Shown here: piece by piece, positions 7,822 through 12,906 of the stretch | Numbering within the stretch: the first letter of the stretch is position 1 | Layout: every line of letters begins with the position of its first letter | IMG/VR virus record: IMGVR_UViG_3300029286_000299 | Coordinates: 1-20,316 of that record | Reading direction: 5' to 3' (one strand) | DNA: 20,316 nt | Source: a virus | The notes under the pieces: model-generated | The model's input: only the letters and a program-made list of their open reading frames with translations | Databases searched by the model: none | Told to the model about the DNA's origin: nothing | Made by a program: the position numbers and the translations under genes

Positions 7822-8005
7822 ACGACATGTATGGGTAGTTGAAGTAGCTAGAATAGATTATGATACTTTTGAACTTGTATGGGAACCTAGACAGGTATGG
7901 TTTACCAGGGACAAGGCACGGCGTAGACAGGCAGAACTTATGTTACATTCTCGAATAGTTAAATATACACCAAATAATAACAGTGTGTTTAAAACAGAGT
8001 ATTAA
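7811..8005 (+). CDS. Small basic protein, TTG start
   Basis: A 64-residue frame overlapping the previous gene by 11 bases. The only reasonable start is TTG at 7811, because no in-frame ATG occurs until well inside. The product is basic and alternates strand-like segments (HVWVVEVARIDYDTFELVWE) with an Arg-rich helix (RDKARRRQAELML). A WT-F-T-R-D-x-A-R-R pattern of this sort occurs in short phage proteins of unknown role. The next ATG follows its stop directly. Confidence 0.55.
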   Translation: MKNKRHVWVVEVARIDYDTFELVWEPRQVWFTRDKARRRQAELMLHSRIVKYTPNNNSVFKTEY

Positions 8006-8242
8006 ATGAATGAAGAAAAATGTTCTGGTTTAGCGGGTAGATTGTTCGGTCACAAATTTAGACCTAGATATAATACCAGTAGTGAACCTACTATGTTGGC
8101 TTCTTGGGGTACTGGATTTAAAGCTCAGTTGGTAATGCCAATAGACTTGAATGAATTAGCTCGTGATTTAAGTATTAAAACGCAAACATATGCTGGAGAT
8201 ATTTGTGAACGTTGTGGATTATGTACAGAGGTAGATGATTAA
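8006..8242 (+). CDS. Small GHKF/CxxC protein
   Basis: A 78-residue product beginning immediately after the previous stop. The motif LFGHKFRPRYN near the N-terminus and the C-terminal C-E-R-C-G-L-C cluster form a familiar layout of short phage proteins in which the cysteines probably bind zinc together with the histidine. Function is not known. Its stop and the next start share a base (TAATG). Confidence 0.63.
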   Translation: MNEEKCSGLAGRLFGHKFRPRYNTSSEPTMLASWGTGFKAQLVMPIDLNELARDLSIKTQTYAGDICERCGLCTEVDD

Positions 8243-8427
8243 TGAAAATACAATTAACATTTAAAATGCCAGATGTATTGGATCAAGTAGATGAACAAGT
8301 TGAGGATTTGGATAAGGCAATTGAGATTAAGAAAATATTGGAAACCTGGATATCCTATGGAGAATATATTACAGTAGAGTTTGATACAGATACACTGGAA
8401 ACTATCGTTAAACCGGCAAGCCGGTAA
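8242..8427 (+). CDS. Small acidic protein with SYGEYITVEFDTDT motif
   Basis: A 61-residue acidic protein translated through a TAATG overlap. The helical segment DKAIEIKKILETW is followed by S-Y-G-E-Y-I-T-V-E-F-D, a pattern that recurs in small uncharacterised proteins of large phages. The last codons form a GC-rich hairpin (ACCGG-CAAG-CCGGT, 8412-8425) with no T-run. That could slow ribosomes or protect the 3' end but is not a standard terminator. Confidence 0.62.
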   Translation: MKIQLTFKMPDVLDQVDEQVEDLDKAIEIKKILETWISYGEYITVEFDTDTLETIVKPASR

Positions 8428-8452
8428 ATACAAAATAAAATAAGGAAATTTA

Positions 8453-8695
8453 ATGAATATTAAATCTGAAGTAAATGCAGTTAATGGTCCGAGAATTGTG
8501 AAGAATATTAAGAGTGGTAATGTTTATGCAGTCAACAGTCGTAATTATGGTATCTTTATATTTCCCGGTCCCGGCAATGTGAAGGGTTGGAATCATATCA
8601 ATGGGTTACCTCGTAAACTCAATCTGGCTCACTATGTTGATTATGATCTGCCGATTACGTTACAAAATTCAAAACTCTGTTGTACTAATCGCTAA
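8453..8695 (+). CDS. Unknown 80-residue protein
   Basis: Preceded by AAGGAA and separated from the previous gene by 25 bases. The product is neutral to basic, with strand-like repeats (PRIVKNIKSGNVYAVNS, YGIFIFPGPGNVKGW) suggesting a small beta-barrel or SH3-like fold. This is only an impression and no family is recognised. The 3' end overlaps the promoter of the tmRNA gene. Confidence 0.6.
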   Translation: MNIKSEVNAVNGPRIVKNIKSGNVYAVNSRNYGIFIFPGPGNVKGWNHINGLPRKLNLAHYVDYDLPITLQNSKLCCTNR

Positions 8696-8708
8696 TAAGT
8701 AGTATTAT
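8680..8708 (+). promoter_or_regulatory. Promoter of the tmRNA gene
   Basis: TTGTAC (8680-8685), a 17-base spacer and TATTAT (8703-8708) form a good sigma70-type promoter. The 5' end of the tmRNA at 8716 lies at the expected start-site distance. The -35 box lies inside the end of the preceding gene. Confidence 0.72.
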
Positions 8709-8715
8709 ATTTAAT

Positions 8716-9103
8716 GGGGCCGAAAGGTATCGACTGGGTGTTAAGAGAGTTGTATGCGTGTCGTGGATCCTGTGCTTGGCCACGTTAATAATGCATAGGT
8801 CATGCTCTGAAGAGCAATCAAATGCTGAAGACAGCAAACTTCTCGCCGCTTAATTGACGGCAGACGTGAAACCACTAAGATAATCTTGGTAGGTGGGAGT
8901 AGCGAAGAAACTAAGGTGCTATCTGAGAAGCGAACGTCGGCTTATTCAATCTCAGTGCTTTCCAGGACAAGTATTCTGGTGTAGTGCAGAATAAGGTTCT
9001 GTGGGGAATTGTTGAACTTTCCCTAATTAAATGTTCAAACACACACGTGAAGAATAGAATTCAATTGCATCTCAGGACCCGTGTTCGAGTCACGGCGGCT
9101 CCA
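8716..9103 (+). ncRNA. ssrA: tmRNA (transfer-messenger RNA)
   Basis: About 388 bases. The tRNA-like ends pair GGGGCCG (8716-8722) with CGGCTCC (9096-9102), with discriminator A at 9103 and no encoded CCA. The T arm is CCGTG, loop TTCGAGT, CACGG (9079-9095). The tag reading frame ends at TAA 8851-8853; in that frame the last nine codons (8824-8850) read A-E-D-S-K-L-L-A-A, matching the LAA-type degradation tail of bacterial tags. The exact resume codon is uncertain: GCT 8824 or the AAT before it. The intervening sequence has several potential helices, as expected for the pseudoknots. With SmpB, tmRNA frees stalled ribosomes and tags the unfinished protein for ClpXP-type proteolysis. Seven T residues follow the acceptor stem and probably end transcription. 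Confidence 0.93.
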
Positions 9104-9114
9104 TTTTTTTGTTC

Positions 9115-9142
9115 TTGTCGCCTCCACCGATTATGCTATAAT
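9115..9142 (+). promoter_or_regulatory. Promoter of the third HNH gene
   Basis: TTGTCG (9115-9120), a 16-base spacer and a perfect TATAAT (9137-9142) lie between the tmRNA and the HNH gene, 22 bases before its ATG. This gives the nuclease gene its own transcription start immediately after the tmRNA terminator. Confidence 0.68.
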
Positions 9143-9164
9143 GCATTTAACAGTGGAGGTAAAT

Positions 9165-9710
9165 ATGACAAGTAGAGTAAAATGTTTTAATTGTAAAAAA
9201 TGGTTTAAAAAAAGAATTGCAGAAATTAACAGATCACGTAAGCGTGGTATGCGACATTTTTGTACTCATAAATGTGCTACTATTACTAAAAATAAGGAAC
9301 ATCCGAGTGATCCTATAGGGGCACGAATTAAATTATTTGCGGGTAATCGTACTGATAGTTTATCACCATTTAGATGGTTTATTAAAGTGGCGAAGTTACA
9401 TGCCTATCAATGTAATAGAAAATTGTGTACATTAACGTTACAAGATTTAATAGAATTATGGGACAGTCAGCAAGGTAAATGTAGTTTAACAGGATGGAAA
9501 TTGATATTACCTAAAAATACCATGGGATGGAATACAGGAAATAGATTATACAGAGCTAGTTTGGATCGTATAGATAATTCCAAAGGGTATATAAAAGGTA
9601 ATGTACGTTTTATTGCTTGTATTGCAAATCAAGCACGAGGTACTTTTAGTGATCCTGAGTTATTTACTTTTTGCAATGCAGTAGTTAATAAAGGGAGTAA
9701 TCAGCAATAA
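9165..9710 (+). CDS. HNH-type homing endonuclease
   Basis: The ATG at 9165 is chosen because TGGAGG lies at 9154-9159. Longer readings of the frame run into the tmRNA and are unlikely. The 181-residue protein has an N-terminal zinc site (C7, C10, C33, C37), a basic middle part and the nuclease core. The core has KCSLTGW (residues 105-111), where CxxT/S-G replaces the usual CxxC, then ASLDRIDNSKGYIKGNV (131-147), a signature of phage HNH homing enzymes whose D-R-I-D carries the catalytic acid. The family cuts DNA at alleles lacking the gene. It sits directly behind the tmRNA and in front of a structured RNA, so the ssrA region may be its landing site. Confidence 0.82.
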   Translation: MTSRVKCFNCKKWFKKRIAEINRSRKRGMRHFCTHKCATITKNKEHPSDPIGARIKLFAGNRTDSLSPFRWFIKVAKLHAYQCNRKLCTLTLQDLIELWDSQQGKCSLTGWKLILPKNTMGWNTGNRLYRASLDRIDNSKGYIKGNVRFIACIANQARGTFSDPELFTFCNAVVNKGSNQQ

Positions 9711-9880
9711 ACTGAGTATTATTCTACGTGAAAATCGTAGCACTCCCTATAGTATAGGATTGGAAACGAAGCCGTGGCGCTAGGAAAACAACTCTATGAA
9801 TGGGCTGCAATACCCTATCCGGTTAAAACACGCCCAATCCTATATTCAATTTCGTGAGGGTTAGTGACTTTTGTGGTTTT
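9711..9880 (+). ncRNA. Structured RNA element A (leader or small RNA)
   Basis: Non-coding. Hairpin A1: GAGT...ACTC enclosing CTACG/CGTAG (about 9714-9744). The main domain is closed by an 11-bp perfect helix, 9753-9763 with 9834-9844. Inside it AGCCG (9770-9774) can pair with CGGTT (9820-9824), and TAGG (9781-9784) with CCTA (9814-9817). Fragments CGTAG...CTCCCTATAGT and GGAAA...CGTGGCG...CTCTATG recur, with variations, in the elements at 12.59 and 15.71 kb. It is followed by a terminator and then the ribosome binding site of the 9932 gene. It could be a cis-acting leader or the 3' part of a stable RNA. No known RNA class is recognised. Confidence 0.55.
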
Positions 9881-9917
9881 GGGTGCGTGGTGGTTATAAT
9901 CCACCCGTACCCTTTTT
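9881..9917 (+). terminator. Terminator just upstream of the 9932 gene
   Basis: A 12-bp stem with one bulged T (9881-9893 with 9901-9912), a seven-base loop and TTTTT (9913-9917). It ends only 14 bases before the next ATG, with no room for a promoter in between, so the next operon seems to depend on read-through or RNA processing. Confidence 0.88.
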
Positions 9918-9931
9918 AATTTAAGGAAATA

Positions 9932-10222
9932 ATGAATAAAATTAAACGATTAACAAAAAAAGAACTTAACGAACTTTCAAAGATACTAACAGCATTCGAA
10001 GAAGCAACGTATAAAGAGTGTTGTACAGGTAAACTTTGTGGTGAATTTGCTACAGCGGAAATAGCAGATTATGATAACGAGATTATAAAGATTGAACTTA
10101 AGTATGGTATTCAAGAGGATGATGAAAGTACTATACATACAGAACAACATAAATTAAAACGATATTACTTAACACTAACTGGGATGACTCCTAAAAATAA
10201 GGCTTTTCATATATATGGCTAA
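9932..10222 (+). CDS. Unknown 96-residue protein
   Basis: The first gene of a coupled cluster, preceded by TAAGGAAAT directly behind a terminator hairpin. The product is charged, with a helical N-terminus (LTKKELNELSKILTAFEEA) and an adjacent cysteine pair with a third cysteine nearby (KECCTGKLCG). No family is recognised. Its last eight bases overlap the following gene. Expression is probably controlled by the structured leader upstream. Confidence 0.65.
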   Translation: MNKIKRLTKKELNELSKILTAFEEATYKECCTGKLCGEFATAEIADYDNEIIKIELKYGIQEDDESTIHTEQHKLKRYYLTLTGMTPKNKAFHIYG

Positions 10223-10532
10223 ACAGAAACGAAGTGAATTTAGACAAGATCTAATTGATATGACTTGTATAGATGATGATGATACATTGACTTTTTTAGA
10301 AGGGCCTGAGTTTGATTCGGCCATTATAGGTATATGTCATAGACCTGGACAACCTGATGTACTCGCATATGATGAAGAGAAAATTATTAATCTGTTCATG
10401 TTGAGAGATGGTATGACGGAAGAGGAAGCAATTGAATTTTACGACTTCAACACAGTAAGGGGAATTCCTTATATGGGAAAAAGTCAACCTATAATTATTA
10501 CAACAGTTGAGCAACTAAGGAAAAAGAAATGA
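10215..10532 (+). CDS. Conserved-looking phage protein (FDSAI..YD motif)
   Basis: A 105-residue acidic protein. The order DDDDTLTFLEGPEFDSAIIG, then VLAYDEEKII, then DGMTEEEAIEFYDFNTV matches a short family I recall from many large phages and some bacterial genomes, without known function. The regular helices and the invariant-looking F-D-S-A-I and Y-D-x-x-K suggest a folded enzyme-like or regulatory domain. No catalytic motif is certain. It overlaps both neighbours by a few bases. Confidence 0.72.
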   Translation: MAKQKRSEFRQDLIDMTCIDDDDTLTFLEGPEFDSAIIGICHRPGQPDVLAYDEEKIINLFMLRDGMTEEEAIEFYDFNTVRGIPYMGKSQPIIITTVEQLRKKK

Positions 10533-10852
10533 AAAAACACTATAATGCTAGTGGTCTGGTTTATGGAGAATTATGGGGTGGCGGAGAAGGTGCATATCCT
10601 TCACGTAAGTATTCATCACCTTCTAAAAAAGAACTATTACGTATTCTCAAAACCGCTGTTGCAGATGGCTCAGCAGATTCTGGTATGGGGTATAAAAATC
10701 TAATTGGTGGATTCTTTACGTTAGAAACGGTTAGTACAATAAAAGTTAAGGATAAAGAGTATTCTCGTGAAGATTATGAAGAAGTCTTCGTAGGGAAATT
10801 AACAGAAGGCCAACGTAACTTTTTAGAGCTTACATCGGATAACATGGAATGA
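10529..10852 (+). CDS. Unknown 107-residue protein (YGELWGGGEG)
   Basis: Starts at an ATGA overlap. The N-terminus has a glycine-rich G-E-L-W-G-G-G-E-G-A-Y-P-S-R-K-Y-S segment, followed by a helix and a stretch of strands. A similar layout occurs in short uncharacterised phage proteins. Nothing identifies a ligand. The ending LTSDNME overlaps the next start by four bases. Confidence 0.65.
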   Translation: MKKHYNASGLVYGELWGGGEGAYPSRKYSSPSKKELLRILKTAVADGSADSGMGYKNLIGGFFTLETVSTIKVKDKEYSREDYEEVFVGKLTEGQRNFLELTSDNME

Positions 10853-11157
10853 AAGCTAATCGTATAGTTTATGGTGCAGGTTGTGTATGGTGGGATAGTA
10901 TTGATAAAGTCGGTACTTTAGGTGCTTGTTTGACTACTGGTTTGGCTAATACTGTCGGTTTACCTTGTTGTCCTAAATGTGGTTCGGTATTGTTTGAACA
11001 AGACGAAGATACATGGAACAAAGGTATAGATGAATACAATAAAACGAATCCAGGATATAAAGAATTTATAACTTGGTTACGTGGAAAATGTTTTAAAACT
11101 ATTGATATAGCTAAAGGAGAATATGAAAAAACGAAAACGAAAATTTATAATAGGTAG
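10849..11157 (+). CDS. Unknown protein with CCPKCG zinc site
   Basis: A 102-residue protein starting at an ATGA overlap. It has C-V-W-W-D near the N-terminus and a conserved-looking LPCCPKCGSVLFE segment, the first half of a zinc knuckle; a third cysteine (GKCFKT) lies nearer the C-terminus. The C-terminal helix (GYKEFITWLRGKCF) is typical of small phage proteins of unknown role. The next gene begins inside its last 35 bases. Confidence 0.65.
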   Translation: MKANRIVYGAGCVWWDSIDKVGTLGACLTTGLANTVGLPCCPKCGSVLFEQDEDTWNKGIDEYNKTNPGYKEFITWLRGKCFKTIDIAKGEYEKTKTKIYNR

Positions 11158-11314
11158 AAATGAAGTACATATTCAGCGATTAGAAGTGATGGCAACCAGT
11201 AAAGCAGAAGCATTAAGATTAATCGATGATGAAGATGAATCTGTACATTATTCTGATTTTGAATTCTCTCATACTTTACCACACAGTACCTGGATAATAG
11301 AAGAACCTAAATGA
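11123..11314 (+). CDS. Small protein, basic head and acidic tail
   Basis: A 63-residue product with AAAGGAGA directly before the ATG, nested in the end of the previous gene. The first ten residues are almost all Lys and Arg; the rest is acidic and ends in STWIIEEPK. A segment ATSKAEALRLIDDED followed by a Tyr-Ser-Asp is reminiscent of small phage domains with alternating strand and helix, but no family is certain. The stop overlaps the first ATG of the duplicated start region that follows. Confidence 0.6.
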   Translation: MKKRKRKFIIGRNEVHIQRLEVMATSKAEALRLIDDEDESVHYSDFEFSHTLPHSTWIIEEPK

Positions 11315-11374
11315 ATATAACCGTATGTCTTTGTTATCCTAAATGAATATAACCGTATGTCTTTGTTATCCTAA
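11306..11374 (+). repeat. 32-bp perfect tandem duplication at a gene start
   Basis: Bases 11309-11340 are repeated exactly at 11341-11372, with a few further matching bases on each side. The unit contains the start codon and first ten codons of the gene that follows. Because 32 is not a multiple of three, the first copy opens an 11-codon reading frame that ends at the second start. Confidence 0.95.
11311..11346 (+). CDS. 11-residue leader peptide created by the duplication
   Basis: The first duplicate copy encodes M-N-I-T-V-C-L-C-Y-P-K and stops at TGA 11344-11346, overlapping the next ATG (11343) by the ATGA pattern. Its own ATG overlaps the preceding gene's stop in the same way, so ribosomes could pass through without a break. 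It may be a by-product or a minor leader; no independent evidence shows it is expressed. Confidence 0.3.
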   Translation: MNITVCLCYPK

Positions 11375-11570
11375 TTGGTATACCTCGGATGGAACTAGGT
11401 ATAAAGCAATACAAGTTTCCAAACAGGATGATGAGATTAAAGCACAATTTAATCAGGATTATTTAGATGATCTTCCAGAGAAATATGTATGGAAGATTAT
11501 TACACACAGTAAATGTGTATATAAATCAAATAAAGATTTTAGAAATGAATTCATAATTGTGGAAAACTAA
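11343..11570 (+). CDS. Unknown 75-residue protein
   Basis: Starts in the second copy of the 32-bp duplication. The product has an N-terminal strand with two cysteines (VCLCYP), then WYTSDGTRYKAIQVS, an acidic helix and a C-terminal strand. No domain is recognised. Before the duplication the gene presumably began at the ATGA overlap with its upstream neighbour, so its translation now passes over a short upstream peptide. Confidence 0.6.
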   Translation: MNITVCLCYPNWYTSDGTRYKAIQVSKQDDEIKAQFNQDYLDDLPEKYVWKIITHSKCVYKSNKDFRNEFIIVEN

Positions 11571-11571
11571 A

Positions 11572-11760
11572 ATGAATTTAAAAGAACTAGCTGTCTTTTG
11601 TAAAGAGAAAATGAGGGAATATCCAACGTTGAGGGTTTTTATTATAGATATTTATCGTATGGCTAAAGATGAATGTGAGGAATTTAGTTCAAGTGAAACG
11701 CATGAATGTGAATTAGCCGTTGATAGTATTAATGATGCAATAGAAGGACTAGCGAAATGA
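11572..11760 (+). CDS. Small conserved-looking protein (MNLKELA.. ETHECELA)
   Basis: The ATG at 11572 is preferred over the upstream TTG in the same frame. The 62-residue helical protein has MNLKELAVFCKEKMREYP at the start and S-S-E-T-H-E-C-E-L-A in the second half. This pairing recurs in small proteins of large phages, with unknown function. A few His, Glu and Cys residues (THECE) could bind metal. The stop overlaps the next start (ATGA). Confidence 0.65.
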   Translation: MNLKELAVFCKEKMREYPTLRVFIIDIYRMAKDECEEFSSSETHECELAVDSINDAIEGLAK

Positions 11761-11915
11761 GTATAGATCCGTTTGAAGATCCATTTTATTGTGAGGGTTA
11801 TGATGCTTACTATGATGGTGCAGATGAACAAGATTGTCCATATGATGAGGGTACGGATGGGCAAGATGGGTGGTTAAAAGGTTGGCGAGAAGCTAATCGA
11901 AGGGAAGATGAGTGA
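11757..11915 (+). CDS. Acidic RMF-like (ribosome modulation factor fold) protein
   Basis: A 52-residue protein. Residues 14-46 match the spacing of bacterial ribosome modulation factor: G-Y-x-A, then a G, then C-P-Y (27-29), then W-L-x-G-W-R-E-A (39-46). Cellular RMF is a strongly basic protein that pairs 70S ribosomes into inactive dimers in stationary phase. This one is very acidic (runs of Asp and Glu, few Lys), so direct binding to rRNA is doubtful. RMF-like proteins annotated in phages and plasmids (the Rmf/CrpP group) differ in function. It overlaps both neighbours by four bases. The fold assignment is fairly firm and the function open. Confidence 0.7.
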   Translation: MSIDPFEDPFYCEGYDAYYDGADEQDCPYDEGTDGQDGWLKGWREANRREDE

Positions 11916-12142
11916 AAACAAAAATTGAATTTAGTACAGATGGCGGTAAGACCTGGAAACATTGTGATGAACTTAGAGTTAGTGTATTAGATTGTGCCGT
12001 AGATTATGATTTAAAAGATATTACACTTGATTTTAACTTTACTGACGAGGGTTTAATTATCGATAGATTTCTGGATGGCCATTCATTAGATAAAACATAT
12101 AGCCGCACATACGAGGAAATATATGATGAGGAGATGACATGA
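11912..12142 (+). CDS. Unknown 76-residue acidic protein, GTG start
   Basis: Begins with GTG in a GTGA overlap with the RMF-like gene. The N-terminus KIEFSTDGGKTWKHCDE resembles a beta-hairpin of the type found in repeat or adhesion domains (the Asp-box-like S-x-D-x-G-x-T-W: S8, D10, G12, T14, W15), here as a single copy. The rest alternates strands and acidic loops. A sialidase-type Asp-box normally occurs several times, so this is only a local resemblance. The stop overlaps the next start. Confidence 0.6.
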   Translation: MKTKIEFSTDGGKTWKHCDELRVSVLDCAVDYDLKDITLDFNFTDEGLIIDRFLDGHSLDKTYSRTYEEIYDEEMT

Positions 12143-12270
12143 ATTATATACAATTAATGTTTAAAGAATTTAAACAATGGTTATTATTTTGGATTAGTAA
12201 CTTAGACCCAGTACCCATGTTTGTTATTGGGTTTGTACTTGGTTATATAATAGGAGTGCAATTACACTAA
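12139..12270 (+). CDS. Small single-span membrane protein
   Basis: A 43-residue product linked to both neighbours by overlaps (ATGA at its start, TAATG at its end). An amphipathic N-terminal helix is followed by one clear membrane span (PMFVIGFVLGYIIGVQL). It is too short for most annotation pipelines but is fixed in place by the exact overlaps. It could be a holin-like, membrane-anchor or regulatory peptide. The function is not assignable. Confidence 0.55.
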   Translation: MNYIQLMFKEFKQWLLFWISNLDPVPMFVIGFVLGYIIGVQLH

Positions 12271-12401
12271 TGATTGATAGAATTAAACGTAAAATAATTT
12301 CTTGGAATTTAGATCATTATTTGATAACCGTATTTATTGTTTGTTTAGTACTTAGTTTTATCATAACGTGGGTACTATGTAGTATATTGGATATGACATG
12401 A
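12270..12401 (+). CDS. Second small single-span membrane protein
   Basis: A 43-residue product started by TAATG and ended by an ATGA overlap. The positively charged N-terminus (DRIKRKIISW) precedes a strong hydrophobic span (LITVFIVCLVLSFIITWVL), suggesting the N-terminus stays in the cytoplasm. Together with the 43-residue protein before it, it may form a membrane pair. Their equal length and coupled translation are notable, but their sequences are unrelated. Confidence 0.55.
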   Translation: MIDRIKRKIISWNLDHYLITVFIVCLVLSFIITWVLCSILDMT

Positions 12402-12583
12402 GTATATTCGATAGTATAAAACTACATATAGCGTTATGGTGCCTTAAGTCATTTTTTCCTACTGTTGTAATATATAACAAAGGGAAAAATGATGATATAG
12501 TTGAGGTAATACACTTTGCTAAGAATGAGGAGATTTTGACACAGAGTATGGTGGACTTTCTAAAAGACGCGTTAAACACTTAA
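12398..12583 (+). CDS. Small unknown protein
   Basis: A 61-residue product overlapping the membrane protein gene by four bases. The N-terminal part is hydrophobic and aromatic (LHIALWCLKSFFPTVVIY) and could associate with a membrane; the rest is charged and helical. It is the last gene of the block that starts at 9932; a structured intergenic region follows. Confidence 0.55.
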   Translation: MSIFDSIKLHIALWCLKSFFPTVVIYNKGKNDDIVEVIHFAKNEEILTQSMVDFLKDALNT

Positions 12584-12588
12584 TTATT

Positions 12589-12724
12589 TAAGCAGTGCTG
12601 TACTGCGTGAGCATACAGAGTGAAAAAACCGTAGTTTAGAACCTCCCTATGGTCGTGTTTCCGGTTTTAATTAATATTGTATCATTTTCCGGTGATACCT
12701 GTTCGACCTTCACTGCTTATTTTT
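12589..12724 (+). ncRNA. Structured RNA element B (leader of RNA-ligase block)
   Basis: A non-coding gap closed by a 9-bp helix, 12589-12597 with 12711-12719. Inside are CTGTA/TACAG (12598-12602 with 12614-12618), AAAACCG/CGGTTTT (12625-12631 with 12662-12668) and GTATCA/TGATAC (12679-12684 with 12693-12698). The 3' strand of the closing helix is followed by TTTTT, which resembles a terminator, and then the AAAGGA ribosome binding site of the 12735 gene. The loop of the AAAACCG helix holds CGTAG...CTCCCTATGGT, shared with element A. No known riboswitch or ribozyme class is recognised. Confidence 0.55.
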
Positions 12725-12734
12725 AAAGGATAAT

Positions 12735-12905
12735 ATGAGTAATATACATAATAGAAAAAACAGCATTTTAGAAAACCAAGCTAAAGCCTGGGTTAAAGTA
12801 TATGATGCGTGTATTAAATTGGGATTCAAAGATGGTGATTGCAGTATTTCAGCACAAGATGCCGTAATACGTTTCATTAAGACAGCAGTAAAGAAAAAAG
12901 GATAA
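12735..12905 (+). CDS. Small helical protein before the RNA ligase
   Basis: A 56-residue frame with AAAGGA before the ATG, ending one base before the RNA ligase start. The product is basic, helical and carries two cysteines (YDACIKLGF, GDCSIS). The end is Lys-rich. The tight spacing suggests co-expression with the ligase. No motif identifies it. Confidence 0.5.
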   Translation: MSNIHNRKNSILENQAKAWVKVYDACIKLGFKDGDCSISAQDAVIRFIKTAVKKKG

Positions 12906-12906
12906 T

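Noticed and set aside
8984-9175. Reading frames of 63 residues and an N-terminal extension of the HNH gene starting at 9081
   Set aside because: They lie in the 3' half of the tmRNA. The HNH gene has a promoter and a ribosome binding site for the ATG at 9165.
9711-9931. Group I intron or IscB-type guide RNA linked to the neighbouring HNH gene
   Set aside because: No group I core (P7-like) sequence, no interrupted gene, and the HNH protein lacks the RuvC parts of IscB.
11912-12142. Sialidase Asp-box protein
   Set aside because: Only one S-x-D-x-G-x-T-W-like unit is present; real Asp-box folds carry several copies in a much longer protein.
12589-12724. Degenerate tRNA suggested by a TTCGA loop and a closing stem
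   Set aside because: The bases around TTCGA do not form a T stem and the fold needs a different hairpin (GTATCA/TGATAC) in that place.
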